Below are positions 34,641 through 46,900 of a DNA stretch of 64,000 nucleotides, one piece after another; the stretch's first letter is position 1; every line of letters starts with the position of its first letter. Source of the stretch: Lanius collurio. Its lineage: Eukaryota > Chordata > Aves > Passeriformes > Laniidae. The notes below the pieces were generated by a model. That model made no database searches and was not told the origin of the DNA. It saw nothing but the letters and a program-made list of their open reading frames with translations. The DNA is taken from positions 3,846,989 through 3,910,988 of the forward strand of contig JACBWW010000003.1 in NCBI GenBank assembly GCA_020086605.1, read 5' to 3'. The translations under genes and the position numbers were made by a program.

Positions 34641-36888
34641 TTTTATATTAAAGAATTATTGGTTTTGGATACCCTGAGGCTGAGCTGATGAGGTTATTGA
34701 ACCCAAATCTCACACATTCCAAGTAAGTACCAATGAGCAAAACAACAAAGTCTTATACAAATGATAACTGCCATCTCAGATAGACTCAAAAAAAAAATAA
34801 TAAAAGACTGTTGTGTGACTCTTTGAAGGAGCAGACTTTGGCACTGATTGTTGTGAGGGAGCCCAGCTCCAGAGCCTGTGGCTGCCTCCTCAGGCCCTGA
34901 GACCCTGAGGCATGGCCAGCTTTCCTCCACAGAGACATATACATCACCTCCCTCCCTCTGACAGGGTGGTTGCATCCCAGACTCTTACTGAAAACTCTCC
35001 TCAGCATATGCTGCCCCCCGAATTGTGCCTTGGGGACTGTCTGGAAGAGTTTCAGATGACCTGTTCAAACTCATGCCAAGGCAAGCTCAAAGGTAAACAC
35101 TGCAGATGATGGCATGCCGGTGCTCGACCCCATGCCATGGTCTGATTTAGTTTGTCAGAGGAACTTTACTGACAAAACAGTATCTAGGGGTAGCAGTGGA
35201 GCCAGAAAACCTAATCTGAACTCCCAGTCATCATTCTGGGAGAGCTTTTACGACTTGTTTTACCAAATGCACTGGCAAGCCAGTGGTTAACCATACCAAG
35301 TTACTTTTATTTTCAGTGGTTTTCATGCTCAATAAAAATTTCTTTTACACAAGAATGCACTCTTTTTTTGGTTATTGCCATTCAAAATCATAAAACTGGC
35401 TATTTTTTATAAAAGCAATGAAAACACTCCAAGTGTATGCACAGTAACCCCCAATTCTCAGGCGGCAAAACTCATTCAGGTTTCCACCTCACACAAATGG
35501 CTTTTGCAAGTGTCTCCTGATAATGGAGTCCTTGTGAGCTCTTACTGAACCTTTTTCTTACAGTATACAGTTGTTTTTCTAAGGGCTCTGTTATTACTCA
35601 GAAAAGAAAAGATGGAATCAAGTGTTCAAGCTTACTTCAAAACTATGAGCAAATATTATGATAAATAAAGAAGGAATATTAAAGTTAAAATTATTTGCAG
35701 CACTAGAGGGACAATTTTCCTGTTAGCACTGAACACTTATTGGGAGTTTCACATCTGCAGCCCAGTGAGGGAAACTTAACCAGTAATTGCTTTATTTCCA
35801 TCTGGAAAGGTAAGGATTATGAGGCAGCAGTTAACTGGCAAAATATCTGTGAAAATCTGGGCTGGAACAGCTGATATGAAATTAATAATTCTCAGTAATG
35901 TCTGAGAAAGCCAGCACATAGAGTACACAGTACTTATGAACAAATTTCATGTGGAAACAAAATCTCATCATTCACTCTTAGAATGACCTGAAATATCTTT
36001 CAGTCTGTTTCATTTGGTGTTCTAGAATTTGCTTTCAAGTTAATTAACTCACTACCATGCAAAAGACTAGCTAGGTTTTTGACTGGTGTCTCCTACAGCT
36101 TGCTGAACAGATGCACTGGAAAAAGAAAATAGAAAGGTAGACACACTAAGCTGAAGAATTTTAGATATAGCAGAAAATACCAGAAGTGGCTTCCAAGAAA
36201 AAAGAAAAAAAATCCACTTTTTCTTTTTATACATTGTGAGACAAAGTATAGTGACATGCTTACATACTAGTTTTATCTTGTAGGACTCAATTCTCCTTTT
36301 TTTCTGATTATAAATAATTTTATCCCATTTCTGACCTTTCTTCACATAATTGTAAAGTAATTTACTTCTCCAAGCAGGTATCCTGTTTTAACTGTTAAAT
36401 GTCTACAGATCATTCTGAACAAAAACATTACCCCAAAGAATTTTGAGAATTTAAAAGAACTCTTCCTGAATTATTTATTTTTTCAAAAGGCAATAGAAAT
36501 TATAACTGTGAAAATTAGGTTAGCCTTTTATTTTTTCACTACCTGTATTACTGCAGTATTACTTATAAGAAGTATTCAACACTTTTTTGTATCTTTACCA
36601 AAGATTTTCAGCCCTAAATTTGCAAAGCACCACTGTCATAAAATTAAGGTTGTTTTATCTATTTCAGGTATTGAAAAATGAGGTCTCCTTTTCTCGTGGG
36701 GTCATCTTTGTATTTTAAGATCTTATTCACTGTTTTATTCTCCTTATAATAAATATGTTTCATATAATAAAATCTATAGTGTGTTATAGCAAGTGTTTCT
36801 CCTTAAGCCATTCAGAGTTTGATTCCAGACAGTAACACACCCTTAGGGATGAAAAAAGTGTAAGGAATAAAACATATAAAGTAATATT
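34641..36888. other. Intergenic DNA, no recognised feature
   Basis: This is mixed AT-rich DNA with a short GC-richer patch (34,840-35,130) that has overlapping open frames on both strands. Nothing is recognisable. Confidence 0.4.
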
Positions 36889-36893
36889 TTTCT

Positions 36894-36927
<34 letters not shown>
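36889..36927. repeat. Poly-T tract
   Basis: A near-pure T run with two C interruptions. In plus orientation this is where the poly(A) tail of a minus-strand retrocopy would lie. Confidence 0.9.
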
Positions 36928-38803
36928 TTCTTTTGATGGGGGGTATTACTTTTGGTTGCTTGCTTGCTTGATTTTCTTTGGTTTTTTTCCTCTGGATTTG
37001 TCCTTTTTGAACCTATTTATGCTTTTTGGCATTCCTGGCATCCCATAACAATGAGCTGCTTGAGAGGAGAATAGCTGACATGATCCTTGTCAGCAACTAT
37101 TTATTGTCAGCCTCAGTATTCAAAAGAATGGAGTAGGAAGATCCTATGGGCTGAGTCAGCATGTGGAAATCAGAGAATGAGGAAGGATTAGCTGCAAACA
37201 GGTTATGACTCTCCCTTCACTCAGTGAAAGGGCTCAGAGGGGTATGAGACTCAATCTGCTTCCTTAGCTGCAGCCTGGACAATCTTCCTGACAGCCAGCA
37301 CGATTTTTCCTTTCTTAGTCAGGAACGTTTTCTAGGGAGACCCATCACACTTGCTTCCCTCTAGCTTTGAGGGGATCATTCAGTCCTTGCTTGGGTTGGA
37401 CAACAACCAGCACTATTCTTTGTCTCTGCTTCCTTCTGATCAATCTGTTTTCCAGTCTCATAAATCTCCTGTAGCTCTACTGTTCCCCTCTGTTATCAGT
37501 CCAATAATAAACACCCTTTGCTTCATGCAAGCCTTGCTCCCTGCTTGCCTGCAGTCCAGGCAATCCTCTCCCCCACTTAAGACAGACTAGAAAGCAGCCA
37601 TGGCTCATGGGCATCCTGCCTACTCGTGAAGCCACTGACACCTGAATGTTTAATGGAGGTATGAAAGGAAGCACTGATCTGACTGACAAGGACACATATA
37701 TAGCATGGGAAAGGGAATTCCTACCTGTCTGATTGCTTTCCACATGCTCATGATTTCTTCACAGTAAAATGGGAAAATAAATGGGGGAGGTAGGTCAGTT
37801 CCATGAGTAATACCAGACATCATTATGCCACAGATTTATCTACAAAATTTTTCCATTAGAGCTAGGCAAAATTTCTCCATTATAGGCCACATTCAAAATT
37901 ATAAAATGGCATAGTCTGAGGCTGCTAGCAAAAGTAAAAGAGCAGGAAAGCAGAAATGATCATGAGATAAAGCATCTTCTAAAGCTTGACAGACTGACTA
38001 CACTATGATTCAGCAGTTTAGAAAGATATATCTGCACCTATATAAAACTGACATATAGAGAAGGACTATCTTTCAATGTAGAACCCACAGAATGTCTGAA
38101 AAAAATTATCCCACAGCTAGTGACAAATGTCAGAATTGGTTTTGCACACTCATCATAGTTAAACTGTGAAACACATCTCAAATCTTGAAGTAAAAATTAG
38201 TTTAAAGGCACAAATTCATAGATGATAGATTCTCTGTGGCAATTGAAAGGTGAAACCTTTGAGTCAAGATGTCTTTGCCCATCTGATTACAGGATCAGAT
38301 AGAGGATACCAAGAGAGGAGTCTCTCTAGAAATGTTCAGTTCCTTTCCATTAGCAGAAATAATATTGTACTATTTGTACCCGTGGTGCTGCCAGTCTCAT
38401 GTTCTTACTATCTTAAAAGCCCATCCACCTACTGCCAGCAAAAAGCCTTCTCACCTGGGTGAAGGAAGACTGTGTTCTGAGATCCAGCAGTATCTTCCAG
38501 TCTCATTTGGGTATTGAAATCTAATACATATCAGGAGACAATTTACTGGGAATTTCCAGCCTGGATTCAAAGACCAAGGACTTTTTATAGATCAGGAGGT
38601 CATTGTAACAACAATAACAACTATCCAGCAAACTTCTGAGATCTAAAAGCTTGAAGACAGATTTGATCTTTTCAGTTAACAGTCGAAGAATTATGTCCAC
38701 AGATATTGAGAACAATAATAAAAAAAGTCAGAAAGACAAAAAATTCTTTTGCTCTTATTTTAAAAATGAGGTTTACACACGCATTTAGACCTTTCATGTG
38801 AAC
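36928..38803. other. Intergenic DNA, no recognised feature
   Basis: I found no supported gene. A short minus-strand frame near 37,252-37,323 is noted separately. Confidence 0.4.
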
Positions 38804-38907
38804 ATCTGAGCAACTTGATCTACATTGTCTCTGCCTTGGAGCAGGAGGTTGGGCTAGATGTCCTTCAGAGGTCCTTTCCAACTTAATTCCTCAGTTCTGT
38901 GATTCTG
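38804..38907 (+). mobile_element. CR1 LINE 3' end
   Basis: The sequence matches the terminal hundred bases of CR1: TGAGCAACTTGATCT, GGAGCAGGAGGTTGGGCTAG, a GTCCTTTCCAACTT segment and the tail TTCTGTGATTCTG. It is heavily 5'-truncated, which is usual for CR1. Confidence 0.9.
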
Positions 38908-39929
38908 TTCTTGCAAAGTTCCCACAAGTCTGTACTCCAAACATCCCTCAACCTGCTCCCTTCACTAGCACCAGATTCATCAAAGCATTTTTTCTCCATT
39001 AATCCCTCACTTTAGTGTTTCTTAGACAACCCCATTCTTAGAGGGCACAGATATTCTAAAGCAAATCCTCACAACTCTCATGTTGTCCATATTTCTTCAT
39101 CTGCAAGGAGGCAATTAATTCAATAAGCAATAGATAGCTATGAAGAATCCACAACCAAAAGGAGAAATAACATCCAGCCATAAGTTGCAAACCTAATAAG
39201 AATTTAAGAATTTCCTATAGATATTTTCCAGAGAACAGGTAAGAGAAACCAGCACCTTTGGACATGTCAGTCTCTCTGTGTCACTTGGAGAATTATCCCA
39301 TTTGTGGTTAATCTGAAGGAAGCTGCTTAGAAACTGAGGGTCTTATACCATCACCACATCATTTTAAGGAGAGAATGCGAACCTCATTTCATTTCCTGAA
39401 ATATTCTATTGGCTGTGGCAGCTGGAGGGTCACTGTACCTCTATGTGAGAGCAGGAAATCAAGGGAAGAAAAAAGAAGGAAACATAAAATTTGAAGTAGC
39501 AAAAATGTACTCATTTTTGAGGTGCAGAAATTACTAACTTGCAAAAATTCAATGAAGGCTTATATTTGTACCTTATTGAAGTAGAGTAATAAAATGCAGC
39601 TCTGTTACCACAAGAATGTTGTGATCATGTTGCCTATATGAAGCTATTCTCTCTCAACATCCTTTTGTTCAACAAGCAGAGGTTCTGACAGGGATAGTCA
39701 TGCATATACATCCTCTTGTGATGGCAGATGGTTTGATTTTATGAACTACCTACCCACAAAAAATCTCACAAATAACTTGCTTATTGAGTATCTGAGTCAG
39801 TGAGAGTACAAACCAAATGGTAAAAGAGGGCTTTGCCTGCTATGTTTAGGTTCTCAGGAGAGGGAAGTGATTAGCTTAGTCCTGTAACAACCATTTGAGT
39901 GCAGCCTCTAATCCCTGCCAAGACCAATA
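38908..39929. other. Intergenic DNA, no recognised feature
   Basis: I see nothing supportable in this stretch. Confidence 0.4.
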
Positions 39930-40440
39930 GTTCATGTTGCTTCATAAAAGGACATTCTGTGGTGACCCAAAGACCTGCAATGATAGTTTGTCTGGCTTCC
40001 ATGTCAGGCCATTGATTTTTGTTATGCTTTTCACCACCAGATTAAAGAGCTCATTTGTACCCGCTCCTTGTGTCTCTCCATGAATGATACATGGTAATCA
40101 AGTCACCTCTCAACCTTCTCTTTCATTAGCAATAAAATTATTTTTGCAAGTCTTTTCTGAATCATCTCCAATTGTGACACCCTTCTTAAAACTACCCCTT
40201 TTGTGCTGTATGCAGGATTTTAATAGGAGGTTTAAGCAGTGTCAGATGCAAACAATTTCTTGTGCTACTTGCTCTTCACCTGTTCCCATAGACTATAACA
40301 ACATTAGCCCTTTTTTTTTCCCAGCAATACACTGGAGGCCACATTGAGTGACATATATACTACAAGTCCTAGGTGTAGTTCAGGATTATTGCTTTCCAGG
40401 GCATAGTACCTGTTTTTCTGTGGAAGATCAATACAAGCAC
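39930..40440 (-). mobile_element. Ancient CR1/L3-like LINE fragment, C-terminal and 3' region
   Basis: Read as given, the plus strand follows the reverse complement of the old amniote CR1/L3 3' region. Landmarks are AATCAAGTCACCTCTCAACC, TCATCTCCAATTGTGACACC, a TTAGCCCTTTTT segment and ATTGCTTTCCAGGGCATAG. The order of these landmarks is conserved over about 500 bases, with many substitutions and small gaps. The open frame in it (40084-40347, plus) is antisense to the element and is not a gene. Confidence 0.75.
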
Positions 40441-42589
40441 AGCAGTAAATAGAGATGCATTGGAACCCCTTCTGATAAGGGTGACTGCTTTTTCTTTCCT
40501 AATCATTTCATTATTTTGTTTGCAAAATTAATTTTAAAAAACCAAAAAGTTGCATTTATCTTATAAAACTGCTGAGAAGCTGCTAATTTGGTCCTAGGAA
40601 TTCAAAGCTTTAAGCACTAGAGCACAGTCAAAAAGGGGTACACTTGAGGGGTACATTTCAGGTGCCACAACACTGTGGGAACTCTAGAAACCCAAAATTA
40701 TTCTTCTCCTTGCTAAATTGTCCAGGTCAAGGAAGGCTAGATATCAAAAAAACCTGATATGAATGCCTCACCTGTTTCTGTTCAGAGGACCTAAAGCAGC
40801 CTTTGCAGTCCAGTCTTCCTCCCAGCCGGCTGTGCTGGCAGCAGCAGGACTCAGAACAGCTGAGAAGGGAGAGCGTTGAGGCAGTCAGGTGTGGTGCTGC
40901 TTGGTGGCCTTGCAGCTGTGAGTGAGGGTGAGCACTTGACCTGAGATGTGCATTGCAAAATACTATCTGCTTTTAGGAAATCTGTTGCACTGTGGGTTGA
41001 TTTGCTTTTAAAGGATTACATTTATTTTTAAATGTGAAACTTGAAATTAAGAGTTGGATTTAGTCTGTGCTGCTCAGCTATCCTCTAACTGAAGCAGGGA
41101 TCTAAAGGACTACAAACATAAGAGATCTTCCAAGGCACGGATAAGGATTTTGATTGTATTTTGGAGTCTTTAATTAAAACAAGTTTTCCATTTACTTTGA
41201 TTTGGACTCACTATATCACGTGTGAGTTAGAAAAAGCATCAGTAAAGTGCATGCAAAAGAAGTTGCCACAGTTCTGGCTCCTTTTACTGATTGCACAAGC
41301 AAAACAAACAGTTACAAAGAAGCTGCTTCAATTTTATTAACAGTAAATATAAACATTTAAACCAGAACAATGTTATAAAATTTTGTGTCAAGTAGATGAA
41401 CCGCTACTGTTTATTGCTTGTTTCAATGTAAAGGGGAAAAAAAAAAAAGTAGAAAGAGTGGATTAGGTTTTTTGCTTTGTCTTTTTTTCCCTCTTGCATA
41501 ATCCAGTTGCTATATGTAACAGCATGCAATGGATCAGGATGTGATTAACAAGACTCTTAGTGTGGGCACATCAAGAAATATCTGTTAGCTTTCTAAAAGG
41601 AACTGTATATTTCTATTTTTATTAAGTTTGTGATTAAGTAGTATTAGGCATAGCAGGTTGACTATTATTACAGTTTCCAAATTCCAAACCCCATTCTTTT
41701 CCTATTTTTTTTGTCTGGTAATGAGTAGCATTCTTATGCCTAATACTTGATATTTGCACAGTTTAACAAGATCTCACGACTGTCTCTTTGTGCTATTATT
41801 TTTATTAGAAAGTTACGGAATCTGAAGAACAATGCTTGAAGAAAGTAATTTTAATCTTGAATGTCTGCAATTATGTTTCAATCACTCATTGGTTCTTAAA
41901 TATGTGATCTGCCTTTTTTCAAAGGCTCTGACTTGTCCATATTGACAGGGAAGTCAGTGGAACCTGAAAATACCCAGAACTTTAGAAATCGTGGCATCCA
42001 TACAGGTAAGTGATATAACCTGCAGAAGTTGTTTTTCCTTTTTTTTTTGCTAAATGTCTTGCCTCAGGGAGCGATAAATCAGAGATTTAGGGGCCATGAA
42101 TTACACTCTTGCTTTGACTATCAGCTTCACAAATCCTTGACTCTATCATATCCAAGTGCCATGGCTTTTTTTTTTTTTATTACTGCATTCATTTGAATTG
42201 TTGTCATGGGTTTGGAGGGGTTTAATGAACATTATTTTTCTGCAGCTGAAGAATTTCTCTTTCTACTTTAAAGGTGAAACAAAAATTAAATAAGATACTA
42301 GCATTAAGCTGATGCTTACAGAACTCTTTGCCATGTTGTCCAACAAATGAGTAGATGTAAATTACAAGGAATAGGTTTGATATTGCTTTCATTAATAAAA
42401 AATTATGGCATCAAATCAAATATTACTGGAATCAATCTAAATTATTATTTGGCCTTCAGTCAAATTAAGTTCAACAAAGTATCAGTAGTTTTATAATTAT
42501 ATTAATGTGTATGTGGCTTCAGCCTGACTGGGGTAAAAAAAAAGATCACCAGCAAAGTGCAAGTGAAAGTTTTCAAACTCTGCAGCTCC
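40441..42589. other. AT-rich intergenic DNA
   Basis: No gene or repeat family was recognised apart from short poly-A and poly-T runs (about 41436 and 42167). Confidence 0.4.
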
Positions 42590-42790
42590 AGGCAGTCATG
42601 GAACCCCTTTTCCCAGGGAAGTGGATGGAGGGTCTGGGGCAGGGTCTGCTTCAGTGCTCCCTGTGCTGCCGTGCTCCCGGCTGAGGCAGTGGGATGAGCT
42701 CTGCCTCGATGGACCCGGGAAAGCTTCCAGCAGTCCTGGCTCACAGGGAGCCCACTGGGCATCCTTACCGGTACCTCTAAGGGAAAACTG
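42590..42790. other. Short GC-rich, CpG-containing block
   Basis: This 200-base patch stands out from the AT-rich flanks and keeps several CpGs (gccgtg, cccggc, ctcgat, cccggg, accggt). Minus-strand open frames run through it, and a donor-like CCGGTAAGGAT sits at its minus-strand 5' end, but no acceptor or recognisable protein supports an exon. It may be regulatory or a retroelement remnant. Confidence 0.3.
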
Positions 42791-43470
42791 AGTACTTAGG
42801 GATGGATCACTTAAAATGTTCACAGATTTCTTCTTAAACAAGAACAGGGAAGCAGGGATAGGAAATACTGCTTCTGCTTGAAATGATTAGTCTATCCATG
42901 GGCTGAGAGCAGAATGGGTAGATGGTCAACCTTTTGTACTCTTCCAACATAGGGAGACCTCTAAGCAGATCTCTAGGCTGTCCGTGTAGAATTGTGGAGG
43001 GTGGTTCTCTAAGGAGGTTAACAGATCACTATATGGAAGGTATATTCCTGATATGTCTGAATAAAATTTTCATAGATATATCATGTAACTTAATATTTTG
43101 TACTTACAAATGCAAAAGCACAATATATTTCAAAAATTAGGTTGGTTTATTGGCTTATGTGGCCTGGATAAGTATTTGAATCTTGGCTCACTAATTCTCT
43201 GAAGAACAGCATTTTGTGGTACCCTCTGTGTAATGACAAAAAATCTCTTAGTTTTTTAAAAGAGTTTTTATTCTCAATTCCCCTCTGCTTTTGGAGAAAA
43301 TCAATTAATCTTTAAAGATATTTTTAAAAAAGAAATACTTTGCAATGTTTTGGTATCTGAACTGTATAATAAGTTTACTCATGAGCAAGAGAAAAGGTGC
43401 AGGATGATGGCTAAAATTTGTGTGTACATATATATAGAAACACTCTCTTTTAGCCAATAACATGGAAGCA

Positions 43471-43555
43471 AGTACACATGTATATATGCCTGTATGTGTG
43501 TATACATATTGTAGATATATATATATACATTTAATATATATATTTTTAAAGACTC
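43471..43555. repeat. TA/TG microsatellite
   Basis: Interrupted (TA)n and (TG)n units. The Ile/Tyr-rich minus-strand frame across it is a translation of the repeat. Confidence 0.85.
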
Positions 43556-43709
43556 ATATAATTTGGATTTCTTTTTTTCATTGATATTTGCTGTACTGCT
43601 ATACACTCCACGATGGATATCACAGAACACAACTCTGCTCTTACACATCAGCGCTGTTCTTTTTCTCTTTTTTTTTTCCATTCCTCTTTTTTAATTCCAC
43701 AAAGAATGC

Positions 43710-43935
43710 TGCCTTCAGTCAAAACCTTTAATCCTCGTGTCCTATAGCGTTCATGGCAAGAAGTGAGGTCTATTTAGAGAGGCATTTCAATTCCCCCTCC
43801 GGCCAAAAGAAAAACATGTTATTTCTAATGCCAGCACTGTGGCCTCATATGCTAGGAAACTAGTGACATTTTGACATAGTCAGGGACAGTTCTGAATTAC
43901 GTGGTGCTGCTGTTCATAACATAAACTGGAGCTTA
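43710..43935. promoter_or_regulatory. Possible conserved noncoding element
   Basis: The block has high complexity for the area and keeps CpGs (ctcgtg, agcgtt, ccggcc, tacgtg) in a CpG-poor region. It includes an MEF2-like or AT-rich site (gtctatttagag). No coding frame and no repeat match. The call is based on texture only. Confidence 0.25.
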
Positions 43936-46900
43936 AGCACTTAGAGAGCCTTCTCTATATCTGTAACCTTGTTTCTTTGCCAGACAAGTGACTGTCTGCA
44001 GGGAATGAAGCAACACTGATGTAGTATTTGAGCTAGGCTGTACAGTGTGTTTTCTGGGTTACCCCATTGCTTTGTGCCAGCACTGTGGCCAACTTCCTCC
44101 TCTGAGCAATTCAAATGCAGCTGCCGTGCTGGGAATACATCACATACTGGCTCAAGGACTCAACCACCAACTGTAAGGCATTTGAGCAAAAGTGGTCAGT
44201 CAGTGCTGCACTGTCATGGTCATCTTGCAATCCAGAAAAATGCCTGGCCTGGCCCCAAGCTCAGGGGGAAAGACTGTGTGAAGAAGCACTGCCATGTTCT
44301 GGCTGTGAGATCCTCATTTCTAATCTCTTCTCGAGATTTTGTCTTAGAGTAAATAAGATTTTTGTGTGCATGCTTGGGGGACCAAAATGTTGTTGAAAAC
44401 CTTCAGGTTCTTCACTTTTCTGTAAATAACATTAAAAAGCATCTTAGTATGCATATACCAATATATTCACAGATTTCATTGCCCTCTCCGTTAGCAATAC
44501 CTAGTGCTACCAATGGGCTGCCTCCTCTTTACACATGCCTCAGCTGTGGAGTGTTCTTTTAATTTTTTCTTTATATTCTGACCTTGAGGTAATTGGGTGA
44601 ATGAAAAAACACCTTCCTTTCTTTTCACAGCTTTTACTATTTGAAAATCTACGTACAACACTGGATCCATAAACCTGATAGGACAGTTTGTTTAGAAAAC
44701 ATAAAAACCTCCCAGTATGTTACAAGTACATTGAATTTATACAAGTATTGCATCTGGATACCTGAAGTACTCATTGCATCTCCTGGAGTACTTCACTAGC
44801 CTTTCATTTCCTAGGCAACTCAATCTCTGCATCACCTCCAATGCTTTCTAATACAAAAATGGACTGCAGCATTTTAAAATTTCCTAACCTTAATATCTTT
44901 ATTTTATTGAAAAATATGAAATAGAAGTAAATCACATACATTTTATCCTAAGCACACAGCAGACCCAGCCGACTTTCATAATTCATTGGACACCTTTAAG
45001 GTGAGAAATTGTCTAAACAATCACCAGGCAGATACACTGCTTTCATATTGTAAATGATATCTCATGTTTGAACAGGATAAATTTCTTCAAAAAATATTAT
45101 GGTAAACACCAGTTCCTCTACTAACACGGTGCTGTAGCCAAGGCAATATCAAGTTCCTTACCACAAACACACCACAAATAAATGCAGGCAGAGAGAACTG
45201 AGGTGAGGAAGTAAGTTTTTCTCTATGGACAATGCTCTAGGATTACTTGTATGACCCAATAACTCTGGGGAGTAAACTCCACTTTGTGGCAGGAATAAAA
45301 ATTCTAATTAGTTTTGTTGGTGGGATTATTTGTTTATTTCTTTGCCCACTTTGCTCTGATTTTGATGAAAAGTAATAAAACTGCTAGTAATGGAGGATGA
45401 TAATCTGTATTCTGCAGGAAATGGGTATACACAAAAAAATAGCAATCCAAGCTAAACTAAGATGATCATCCTATTTTATGGGTTTAAATGGTGTACTTCT
45501 ATAGGTATATATAGGTTTTGGTATTTATGGGTTTATTCTTCTTCTAGATTTACTGATTTCTATTGTATTTTAAGATATTTGAAAAGTAATTTGGAAATAG
45601 AAATATTTCATATTATGTTTTTCATCAGATTAGATTAAATTACAGCATTTCAAATGTACTAAAGTATCTCCAAATATTTGCTGGTTTTTTAATCAAAATA
45701 TATCTTTGACTGAAAGAAATTACTTGATTTTACTAACTTCTTCCTGACTCTGTGTCTCAGTGGAAAATGTTATTTGATGTTTGATATGTGATGACATTTT
45801 TTCTCTTTTTACATGCAGAGTCTTGTTATCAAAAATCCTGGACATAATGATTTGATATTTTTTCTCTGCATGCATGCAAGAGAGATCATACACCAAGTTT
45901 TCCTTCCCACCCATGAAAATAGAAAATTTTTAAATTTCAAGGAGTCCAATCACTTTATTTTTAATATAGCAGTACCGTAATTCAGCTTTGTATTTTATAA
46001 AAAGCCTGTACTAAGTATTGTAATATTTGTTCTTTTTGGGTAAGCTAATTTTAAATATGTTCTTCAAGCCCCACTTTCTAGGCTTCTCAGCTTTAGTATG
46101 TGCAATACCTTATCAGAAGGGAAAATAAAACCCATGTATGCTTAAAAAAATTTTGGAAACTTTTAGAAATGTGTAAAGATCTGTGGCAAAAGCAGAGAAT
46201 TTCACTGAGGTGGTTTCCAGTGACTGAATGAACTCTTAAAAAAGTGCATCCAGATTCCAAAAGAGGCAAATGAAATGGCTGGTAAATGTCATGATTATAC
46301 AAGAACCAATTACAAGTTCTTTAATTACTCATTTGTGCTCAAGAAAGGGTGGATTTATGCTTCCTTAAAACCATAATTATCTTGTCTTCATTCCTGACAG
46401 TGAGAATATTGTGTAATATGAGCTCACACTGTGGGAATATGAACATTCAACTTTCTGGGTTACGATTCAGACAGTAAATGAAGTATGTTTTCCTCATTAA
46501 AATAACAAGAGCTTTAATCACATGCATTACTATCTAGACCACTTAGGCTAGAAAAGAAATTATGTTAGGTTGGATTTCTATTGCAAAGAAGACACATAGG
46601 TGACCCTCTGGTTCAAAAAGAGATTATTAGATAGACTTCACGACTTTATGCTTGTTTGCTAAACCACAGAGTCAGAGATTTATTTTTCTCCTTCTAGAGC
46701 ATAATTTTAAGGTTTATCCAATGGTGATAGAAAACAAATCATAAGGGATTTCTTGATTTCAAATAGAAGAAATAATAAAGTGACAATTCTTGTAAATTTA
46801 CAATTAAAGTAAATGGTTCCTCATACATCTTATTATCAAGATAAATACCTCACTTTCATGGTATTTACTCATCAAAATCAGCTTTTATCAGTATATGCTG

